From: Rhodobacter ferrooxidans
Lineage (GTDB): Bacteria > Pseudomonadota > Alphaproteobacteria > Rhodobacterales > Rhodobacteraceae
DNA length: 64,000 bases
Assembly: GCF_000176015.1 (NCBI RefSeq)
Contig: NZ_ACYY01000012.1
Coordinates: 1-64,000, forward strand
Direction of reading: 5' to 3'
The notes beneath the pieces were generated by a model. It was given only the letters and a program-made list of their open reading frames with translations. It did not search any database and was not told where the DNA came from. Made by a program: the position numbers and the translations under genes. Below are positions 8,429-15,800 of this stretch, piece after piece (position 1 is the stretch's first letter; each line of letters opens with the position of its first letter).

Positions 8429-8965
8429 ATCGCATTTCCTGCCACTCTTCCTATCCCTTCCCTCACCTCCCTTTCAAGTGCAATCTAGGCGCGATTTATG
8501 CTCTTGCAGATTGTGCTGACCTTGGGTAACTCCCCCGCCACCGAATGCGTTTCGCTGATCGCGCAACACACAAGGTGAGACAGGTAACGCGCACCCCCAG
8601 CCAGGAGGCCAGAGGCGCATTTTCCTTGAGAGTATGGGCCTAAAGCCTTGTTTTGTTTACCGTGCGGAGCCTGTCGTTCAGTGTTCAGGTTCCGGAGAAA
8701 GGAAGTGTGGGATGCGTCTTGTAGCATCAGGGATGTGTGTTCGGGGTTCCGCCTTGTGATACACGCATTGCGCGATCAGATAAAAGAGATACGCATCCAG
8801 TAATCAGACAAATGATTAAAGAGATACGCCTTGCGCAATAAGATTTGCGCGAGCCGGTTTCTGATATCCGCAGTGTGCGTTCAGATTAAAGCGATGTGAG
8901 TTAAGATAAAAGATTTACGCGATCCGCATTGTGAGAAACGCGATCGGCGAAGTGAGGAAGGTGGT
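8429..8965. other. Divergent mobilisation intergenic region, candidate oriT
   Basis: A 537-bp gap between divergent mobC-relaxase and virC1/virC2-like genes. The left part (8430-8750) holds the mobC promoter; the right part holds four diverged copies of an A-rich repeat (listed separately). Its position between relaxosome genes makes it the best place for oriT, but I cannot point to a nic sequence. A small frame at 8485-8727 (-) has no family features and is not called. Confidence 0.45.
8778..8921 (+). repeat. Four imperfect iteron-like direct repeats
   Basis: Copies of a motif close to AGATWAAAGMGATACGC start near 8778 (AGATAAAAGAGATACGC), 8812 (TGATTAAAGAGATACGC), 8883 (AGATTAAAGCGATGTG) and 8904 (AGATAAAAGATTTACGC). 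Spacings are 34, 71 and 21 nt. They end about 45 nt before the virC1-like gene. Likely protein-binding sites for the RHH protein or a transfer enhancer analogous to overdrive; replication iterons are less likely because repABC is present. Confidence 0.6.
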
Positions 8966-9691
8966 ATGGGTTACGGAATACGCGTTGTGCTGGTGATGAA
9001 CCGCAAGGGGGGATCGGGCAAGAGCACCGTCTGCCGCGCCTTGGCTTCTGCTGCGGCTGCAAAAGGCGAGACGGTGACGATCTTCGACACCGATGCTTCA
9101 AAGTCCTGCCTCAAGTGGATGCAGGCGGGAAAGGAGGCAGGCAACTGGTCTTCCTTGGTTGAAGTGATCCACACGCTTGATGCACACCGGGTGGCAGAAG
9201 CCATAGGGCAGATCTACGAGCAGCCCGATCAAGAGCATCTCATCCTGATCGACACCTTCGGCGGCGGATCTGAAGCACAGGACGTTCTGGCGGTCGCAGC
9301 GCACCGGATCATCTGCCCGATGATGTTGTCGCGCGGTGATCTCAGCGAAACGATGGAAACGGCCAACTGGTATTTGAAGCTGCGTGCCCGCGTGGAAAAG
9401 CCCGACGAGCTTGCAGGGTTTTCTGTGTTGCTCAACCGGGTGCCTGTGCGGGTGTCAGAGACCGAGCGGGCGGTGGCTGAAGAGCTGTTCAAGTCCTTGC
9501 CAGCCCTTGAGATCTATCTCGGTAGCCGCGCCGCTTATGTTCGAATGGACAAAGAAGGGCTTCTCGGGGTGATCGCGGACAAGACGCCAAACCGGGCGCT
9601 TGCAGCGCATGTCCAAAGTGCCGTGAAGGAGGCAGGGGACCTTCTGGAGGAAATCGACCAGCTGATCCTCTATCCGGCGGAGATAGCATGA
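8966..9691 (+). CDS. ParA-family ATPase, VirC1-like
   Basis: A 241-aa ParA/MinD-type ATPase with the deviant Walker A RKGGSGKST at residues 13-21, FDTDAS as A' motif, and LILIDTFGG as Walker B. GGAAGG precedes the ATG. It is coupled by ATGA overlap to a tandem-RHH protein and lies back-to-back with mobC-relaxase. That arrangement matches VirC1-VirC2 of Agrobacterium, where the ATPase gathers relaxosomes at the cell pole. A pure partition role is the alternative, but a dedicated repA/repB system exists at 38.8-41 kb, which favours a transfer role. Confidence 0.75.
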   Translation: MGYGIRVVLVMNRKGGSGKSTVCRALASAAAAKGETVTIFDTDASKSCLKWMQAGKEAGNWSSLVEVIHTLDAHRVAEAIGQIYEQPDQEHLILIDTFGGGSEAQDVLAVAAHRIICPMMLSRGDLSETMETANWYLKLRARVEKPDELAGFSVLLNRVPVRVSETERAVAEELFKSLPALEIYLGSRAAYVRMDKEGLLGVIADKTPNRALAAHVQSAVKEAGDLLEEIDQLILYPAEIA

Positions 9692-10407
9692 TGGCGCAGC
9701 GTAAGGACATGATGCGGATCATCCGCCAGGACGCCGGGTTTTCGGCCAAGTTGGGGTTTGGCGGGAAGGTGGGCGAAAGTGATTTGGTTGATCGGCCAAT
9801 CCCGGTTCAGCCGACGTCAGCCGATGAATTGACCGAGACAGAACCTTCGCCACCCGCGATTGCAGTAGCGGCGGCGGCGATGCCAGGTGGCGACGCAGGC
9901 GAGGTCAGCATCAGACCCTTTGGGTCCAAAGAAGAGTCCCGGGACGAGAAGAAGGTTTTCAATGCCCAGAGGGCTTCGGATGCGATGGCGGCTGGTCTTG
10001 CAACTGGGTCAGCTGTGCGCGGGCAGGTTGTCCATGTCTCATTGTCGCTGACCACCCGTCAGGCGCGGCTGGCAGAAGAGTGGGCCACGGCTGCACGTTG
10101 TACCGTCCAGTTTTTGATCCGTCGCGTTGCCCAGGGTCTGCGCGATCAGGTCTTCGACGATTGGGAACGTGATGGGATGCCGGAGGTCGAAGAGTCCCGC
10201 GGCGCACGCGGCAAGCACCCAACCAGCGTGACCTTGACCCTACGGCCGCAGTTCGCGGCTCACCTCGCGAAAATTCATGACCCGCTTAGAATCCTTGGAT
10301 TGGCACGCGCCATGGGTCCTGCCTACCGCGCGCGGTTCCAGGACGCCTTCGACGACGCCCTGGCCAAGGCGAAAATTCAGACAACAAACGAGGGAGACGA
10401 ACAATGA
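9688..10407 (+). CDS. VirC2-like tandem ribbon-helix-helix protein
   Basis: A 239-aa protein. Residues 1-110 are low-complexity and acidic. The C-terminal half contains two consecutive units that each begin with a short strand and continue with two helices: VVHVSLSLTTRQARLAEEWA near 117-136 and TSVTLTLRPQFAAHLAKI near 180-197. A single chain with two RHH-like repeats is the known fold of VirC2. The gene overlaps virC1-like upstream (ATGA) and a 73-aa gene downstream (ATGA). I infer binding to the repeats at 8778-8921 or to oriT. The sequence match to VirC2 itself was not checked. Confidence 0.5.
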   Translation: MMAQRKDMMRIIRQDAGFSAKLGFGGKVGESDLVDRPIPVQPTSADELTETEPSPPAIAVAAAAMPGGDAGEVSIRPFGSKEESRDEKKVFNAQRASDAMAAGLATGSAVRGQVVHVSLSLTTRQARLAEEWATAARCTVQFLIRRVAQGLRDQVFDDWERDGMPEVEESRGARGKHPTSVTLTLRPQFAAHLAKIHDPLRILGLARAMGPAYRARFQDAFDDALAKAKIQTTNEGDEQ

Positions 10408-10625
10408 CCAGCACAGAAGACCCTGCCCTCGCGCGCACCATCCCGCCGTCTGAATTCGACATTGGCACGCCCGTCGAATGGATGGTCGATCCGGATCAGC
10501 GCGAGAAAATCCTCGGGGTGACCTATGAGTTCAGCCAAACCGGCGAGCGCAAGACCGTTTGGTACACGCCCAACAAGCGGCGGGCAAAGAAGGCATTGGT
10601 CTTGTCTGAGTTGACCCAGGCCTGA
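10404..10625 (+). CDS. Small protein of unknown function in the virC-like operon
   Basis: 73 aa, starting with an ATG that overlaps the stop of the RHH gene (ATGA). It contains a central strand-rich part (VEWMVDPDQREKILGVTY, then ERKTVWYT) and a basic KRRAKKAL segment. No family recognised. Operon position implies a relaxosome- or plasmid-related role. It is followed by two perfect hairpins that separate it from the convergent ssb gene. Confidence 0.6.
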   Translation: MTSTEDPALARTIPPSEFDIGTPVEWMVDPDQREKILGVTYEFSQTGERKTVWYTPNKRRAKKALVLSELTQA

Positions 10626-10664
10626 TTAAGTTTGGCGCGGCGCGGCTTGGCCGCCACCTGTTTC

Positions 10665-10730
10665 CGAGCTGGCTTTCGCGCCAGCTCGCTGGGGCAACGA
10701 AGAGACCCGGCGACTCGCGCCACCGGGTCT
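10665..10730. terminator. Two hairpins between convergent genes
   Basis: CGAGCTGGC at 10665-10673 pairs perfectly with GCCAGCTCG at 10680-10688 (6-nt loop), and AGACCCGG at 10703-10710 pairs with CCGGGTCT at 10723-10730. They lie between a plus-strand gene ending at 10625 and the minus-strand ssb ending at 10744, so they probably terminate both. Neither has a clear T-tract. Confidence 0.55.
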
Positions 10731-10743
10731 GATCTGCGGGGTC

Positions 10744-11148
10744 TCAGCCCGCGAACTGATCCTCGCGGTCAACCAGTTCGGGGTCTTCGCCTTCACCTGC
10801 CTTTGGGCGGCTCAGGAAGTCGACCTTTTCCGCGATGATCTCGCAGCCGTAGCGGTCGACCCCGGCGGCATCGGTCCACTTGGTGTAGTGGATGCGTCCG
10901 TGGACCATCACCTTCATGCCCTTTTCGCAGTTGTCGGCGACCGTCTTGCCGAGACCGTTGAAGCAGGTGATGCGGTGCCATTCGGTGTCCATCACGCGGT
11001 AGCCGTTCTCGTCGCGCTGGACCCGACCTTCGGACAGGCGCGGACGCGAGGTGGCGAGGGTGAAGTTGGTGATCTTGGTGCCGCCTTGCGTGGTGCGGAC
11101 TTCCGGGGACTGACCGATGTTGCCGGCGAGGATGACGATGTTCTGCAT
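10744..11148 (-). CDS. ssb: Single-stranded DNA-binding protein (copy 1)
   Basis: A 134-aa OB-fold SSB starting MQNIVILAGNIGQSPEVR with the conserved WHRITCFN and EKGMKVMVHGRIHYTKW segments. It lacks the long acidic tail and the DDIPF-type tip that recruits partners; it ends in DREDQFAG. The ATG at 11148 is chosen for CAGGAGC 8 nt upstream; the frame stays open to 11412 but that extension is non-coding. About 90% identical to the copy at 32473-32877, with the leader also conserved, so this is a recent duplication. It would cover single strands during transfer and replication. Confidence 0.92.
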   Translation of the reverse strand: MQNIVILAGNIGQSPEVRTTQGGTKITNFTLATSRPRLSEGRVQRDENGYRVMDTEWHRITCFNGLGKTVADNCEKGMKVMVHGRIHYTKWTDAAGVDRYGCEIIAEKVDFLSRPKAGEGEDPELVDREDQFAG

Positions 11149-11375
11149 GTGAAGCTCCTGTATCTGGCTGAAGGGACCATCCCTTCGACAAGACCCGAAT
11201 GAAGCCTGTCGGTTGAGGCTTGCACGGTGGCCCTTCCGCCACCGGAAACCCCCGAGGGGCCGGGGTGGTGCGGGCAGGGAGCGGCACGCGACCAACACGG
11301 CCCGGACCTGAGCGGGGTTGCGAGCCAGAGGCCGAACAGGCTTAGGGGATTGTCCGTCGAAGGGAGGTGCCTGAG
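11149..11375 (-). promoter_or_regulatory. Conserved ssb leader (copy 1) with start-proximal hairpin
   Basis: About 225 nt upstream of ssb match the leader of the second ssb in several blocks, including GAACAGGCTTAGGGGATTGT (plus strand, near 11334) and CCAACACGGCCCGGAC. A perfect hairpin GAAGGGA-CCA-TCCCTTC lies at 11170-11186, 22 nt before the ATG. Conservation outside the coding region suggests a functional 5' UTR or promoter. Confidence 0.6.
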
Positions 11376-12047
11376 CCGGGATCACGGAAAGCGGCAGGGC
11401 AGAACCGCTCAAACGAGCAAATGGCAGTGTCAGGCCCGGGAAGAAAGAACCCGGAAAGAGGGGGGTGCCTAGTTAGCAACAGCGCACTAGATTGCCGCAA
11501 CCGTTTCGTCGAAAGGGGGTTTGCACGATCAGAATAGCAACGCGGGGGACAGACCGAATGTGACGCCGCCCTGCGGATGTCGCAAGCATGTGTCGCCATC
11601 TGCGACCTGAAGGTCATGATAGCAATGCCGGTCTCGGATCGCCTTGCTACCAAGTGCCGACGCCCCGGCTGTGCCCGCAAGGGTTGAAAAGAATGTTTGG
11701 GCGAAAGAATGATACAGCTCCCCAGCCGGAAAGGCGGTGATGCGTTCTGACACACCGATTGAGCCGCTGGAACAAATCGAAACGCTAGGCACCGTCAGAG
11801 CAAAAACTTGACGCGAGGTGTCAGGGTCGTGGAGTTGTTGACCGATAGGGCTCGGCAATCGCTCAGGCCCAAAGCGATGATCTCGATCGCTCCAGCCCAA
11901 AACCTTCGATGAGCTATAGAAACCAGTTCTATCGCTCATGGCAAGGAACGCGAAAAACCTCGCCTACCCAGGTTGAAGGGCAATCTGTCAGCGTTCGAAG
12001 CAATTTCAGATCGCCATAGAACGCTTTGGGCCGCCCGGGGCCGCCCG
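11376..12047. other. Region without a supported gene
   Basis: Minus-strand frames at 11529-11939 (136 aa) and 11342-11755 lack an RBS and any family signature; the first is the least bad candidate and could be a decayed gene. No repeats or RNA gene recognised. Confidence 0.4.
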
Positions 12048-12308
12048 TCAGCGAACGTAACCTTTCCGCTCCTTGGCTCGCGCAAGTTTCATCAGGGCGT
12101 TGACGGCCTGCCCTTCGTCAGAGTGGGTTTCGACCAGCATCTGCCCACGCGATCCGATCCGCCCCCATTCTCGCACCAGACTGGACTTATCAAAGAGATC
12201 GCTCTCAATTGCCATCCGATAGTAGCGCCGCATGTTGCGCGCAGGGTCAAGCCGCCGCAAATGCAGCAAGCGAGGAAACACTTCGAACTGGTCAGAAGAT
12301 GCAGACAT
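12048..12308 (-). CDS. WGR-domain protein
   Basis: An 86-aa protein that is almost entirely one WGR domain: RYYRMAIESDLFDKSSLV, then REWGRIGSRGQ with the name-giving Trp-Gly-Arg, then a helix (EGQAVNALMKLARAKERKGY). WGR domains are small nucleic-acid-associated modules found in PARPs, MolR-type regulators and many plasmid proteins. Stand-alone short forms are common on alphaproteobacterial plasmids. It lies 68 nt downstream of the secreted Cys-rich gene and could be in the same transcript as the restriction-modification gene. Confidence 0.8.
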   Translation of the reverse strand: MSASSDQFEVFPRLLHLRRLDPARNMRRYYRMAIESDLFDKSSLVREWGRIGSRGQMLVETHSDEGQAVNALMKLARAKERKGYVR

Positions 12309-12376
12309 TTCTACCGGGCAGTAAGGTATCCAGAATCTAACAGGCAGGACGCTTCACAGAAAGCAGAGAAAACCCT

Positions 12377-12823
12377 TCAGGGTTCACAAAGCTTCGCATC
12401 ATCAAGTGTGGTGGCGTAGAGCAGACAGGTTTCCATGTCGGCTAAGGTAGCCTCCAATCGGTCGTAGTCGGATTTCAGCGCCCGGGCTGCGGTGATCGTT
12501 TCGTCAAATTCTGTGGCCAGCTCTTTGTGCTTCTTGAGCAGGCCATTGTACTCATCAACCAACGTGTTGTTTTCACCGAGCAGCTTGTCATAGGCTGCGG
12601 CGCATTCGGTCACGTTGGATTTGCATGTGAAGCCTTCGTAGTCGCATTGGTACTTGTCGAAACAGGCTGCGTTCTGGTCGACGCACATGCCGCTGCTCGA
12701 GCAGACCGTATCGCCAAATCCAAGGCATGCTCCCCGGTCACCGTATGAACAGCTGAACCCCTGCTGTGCACTGACGCCGGTCGGGATCAAGACAAGGGCG
12801 ATCAACAGCCTTAGGATCTTCAT
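12377..12823 (-). CDS. Secreted Cys-rich coiled-coil protein coupled to the R-M gene
   Basis: 148 aa. A signal peptide (MKILRLLIALVLIPTGVSA, cleavage before QQ) is followed by a domain with about ten Cys in roughly 60 residues (e.g. CSYGDRGAC, CSSSGMC, CDYEGFTC) and then a heptad-like helix (about 80-130) ending in two more Cys. The ATG at 12823 overlaps the TGA of the type ISP enzyme (ATGA), so it is translationally coupled to it. I do not recognise the family. A periplasmic or surface protein coupled to a restriction enzyme is unusual (see findings). The frame extends upstream to 13135 but that part is antisense-like and lacks an RBS. Confidence 0.75.
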   Translation of the reverse strand: MKILRLLIALVLIPTGVSAQQGFSCSYGDRGACLGFGDTVCSSSGMCVDQNAACFDKYQCDYEGFTCKSNVTECAAAYDKLLGENNTLVDEYNGLLKKHKELATEFDETITAARALKSDYDRLEATLADMETCLLYATTLDDAKLCEP

Positions 12824-15800
12824 GCCATCACATCCAGCTTCGGCAGGCCGCGCACGATTTCCATGGTTCGCAGGCTCACGGTGATGACGCGTTGGAACAG
12901 TTCCAGCGGGTAGGCGGGGTTGGTCATCGTCTCGATGGCATAGCGGTTGGCGTCGTTTTCGATGCCGCTGTCCTTGTCGGTCTTGACCACCTGGCGTTCC
13001 ATCACCCACTCCAGTGCGGGCTTGCCGTTCACGACGTAGTCGTAGGCGTCCAAGGGCACGTCCTGCATGGTGATGTTGGCGTTGTAGATGACGGTGGTCT
13101 TGTCCTTTTCCTTGCCCGCCTTGCCGAAGGCCCATTTCGTGACGCGGTAGAAGGCCTCGGGGTTCTTGATGTCGGCTAGGCGCAGGTCGCCTTGTTTGAT
13201 CGTGACCGGGTAGGGTTCGACCGTTTCATAGTTCACATGCAGATCGCCGAGTTCACGGCCAGCGCGGCTGAAGGCCCAGAAGTCGGCGGCGGTTTTCACG
13301 CGGGGGATGCGGGGCAGTTCCTTCGACAGGTTGTCGGCATACTTCGCGCGGTAATCCTCAGAATGCAGCAGTCCGTAGACATAATAAAACAGGTCTTCCT
13401 TGGTGATCGTCTCGCCAGCGTATGCGTCCTGAAAGTGCTTCAAGCCAGCGTCGGTGATGCCGTCGATAGAATTGCCGGTCGGCTCCGCGGAGAACAGGTC
13501 CACCTCTTCGTCGTCCGCATCGACTTGCGCAAAATACAGTTTCAGCGGGAAGCATTGTATCCCACCATCACTGTGGATGTCCGCGATTGCATCAGTCATC
13601 AATGCAAGATGCCCGTCACCGTTCCATCGCTGCTTAACCATTATGTGAAGATTCGATGAAGTGCTGCCCGGGAATATCTGGGGCATGAGGTAACGATTTT
13701 CGTTCATCATCGGGTCGTAGTACAGCCATGTCTTCGTAAATGGCCGATGGATAGCTTTTGCAAGGGCGTCTTTAGAAAACTCAGTCGGTTTTCCCCGAAC
13801 TGCGTTCAATCTCAAAACCCATGACCAGCTTATATCGAGAAGAGAGATTGGAAGGTTATCTGTGGTTTTCTCGGTGCCGGAGAAATCTTTTTGCTGCGCA
13901 ACACTATTGTAGAAGTCGATGGTCTTTCGCATGTTATTGGCGAGGTCATGCTTGGAAAAATTATAGCACCAAGAGTCCCGATTGGTTTTGAGCCCGCTTG
14001 AGTATGACTTGAAAACCGCCTGCTGTTCCTTATTCTTCTTGTCACCGAACGTGATGAACTCTCCAAAGCCGCTATCCCTTTGGCTCAGCCAATCGTTGTG
14101 CTCATTGGGTCTTATGCACTTCCAACCATCCGCCGCTGCGACACCTTGGATGCTGCCGAAATCTCGGACAATCGACAGCTTCTGCTTTTGGTCCAAATAG
14201 TCGCCAATATCATGGAAGTAGATGTTCCCACGTTCAGCTCGTTTCTCACTTTTGACAAAAACGCTTATCGCAATCGGCGCTCGACTGCCCGAACCGAATA
14301 TCTTCCCGCCTTCGCGGCGCGATTGTTCACCGCTTGTTCTTTGGTTTCCGCGCAGGTGGAAAATATAGAGGTCGGTGAACTCCTCTGCCAGGCAAGCCCG
14401 CAATCCATCTGCAGCCTTTCCTTCCACCCAACCTGCGTTCGTAACATACGCCAGCACACCTTCGGACCCAATTCGGTCCGAAGCCCATCTGATCGCACGA
14501 ATGTAGCTGTCATAAAGACTGCGCGGGTTTCCTGTGGAGCGTGCGGCATAGGTTTGTTGAATGCGGTTATCAAGGCCGGTATATCGAACGTTAGCTGCTT
14601 CGTCATTGTCGCTGCCTTGCCCTGCGGAGTAGGGCGGATTGCCAATGATGACCCGAATATCCGTCGCCTTCTGCCGCTTCCGCCGCTCCGAGTTGTCGGG
14701 CATGTAATGCGAGATCAGGTCGTCGCTTTCATACATCTGGAAGGTGTCGGTCAGGCAGATGCCCTCGAACGGCACATACTCGCCGCCCTGCAGCCCATGA
14801 TAGACCGCCTCGATGTTGATCGCGGCGATGTAATAGGCCAGCAGAACGATCTCATTCGCGTGGATTTCGTGGCGGAACTTGTGTTCCATCTCTTCGGGCG
14901 CGATCAGGCCGGATTGCAGCAGCCGGGTGATGAAGGTGCCGGTGCCGGTGAAGGGGTCGATGATGTGGACGCCAGGCGAGCCGAGGGTCTGGCCGAATTC
15001 GGACTGCAGCACCTCGTTCACCGAATGGATGATGAAATCCACGATCTCGACCGGCGTGTAGACGATGCCCAGCTTTTCGGTTGTGCGCGGGAAGGCGCGG
15101 CGGAAGAACTTGTCGTAAAGCTCGACGATCAGTTTCTGCTTGGCCTGGGGGTCGGTGATGCCCTGTGACCGCAGCTTGACGCTGGCGTAGAACTTTTCGA
15201 GGTCGCGGGATTCCTTGTCGAGGTTGGCCTCGTTCAGCACATCCAGCACGCGCTGCATGGCGCGGGAGACCGGGTTTTCGGCGGTGAACTTGTGGCCTTC
15301 GAACAAGGTCTCGAACACGGGCCTGGTGATGATGTGCTGCGCCAGCATCTCGATGGCGTCGCCTTCGGAAATGGTGTCGTTCAGATCATCACGCAGTTCG
15401 CCAAGGAAGGCATCGAAGGCGCGGCGTGCTTCGGTGTCGGGGTCTTTCAGCAGGGCGGTCAGCCGGGTGATGTGGTTCTTGGCGATTTCGGCGATGGAGG
15501 CCGACCAATCCTCCCAATAATCGCGGGTGCCACATTTCTTGACGATCTTGGCCATGATGGCGCGGGAGAATTCGTCGATCGAGAAGGTCATCTCGGTCTG
15601 GGTGGGTTCGGGGCCTTCGATCACGTCATCGCCTGGTCCGCCGCTGCCCAACCCGATGCCGGAACTGGCGGCCTTGGTCTTGTTCGGCAGCTTCTGGACG
15701 ACAGCGGTGACCGAGCGCAGTTCTTCGGAGTCTGCGTTGATGCCGACAATCTCGACTTTGTCCGAGATATCTTGGCCGAGGGAGGCCTTGTTGATCGTGC

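Noticed and set aside
11149-11412. N-terminal extension of ssb copy 1
   Set aside because: SSB begins at MQNIVILAGN with a good RBS; the extension falls in the conserved leader.
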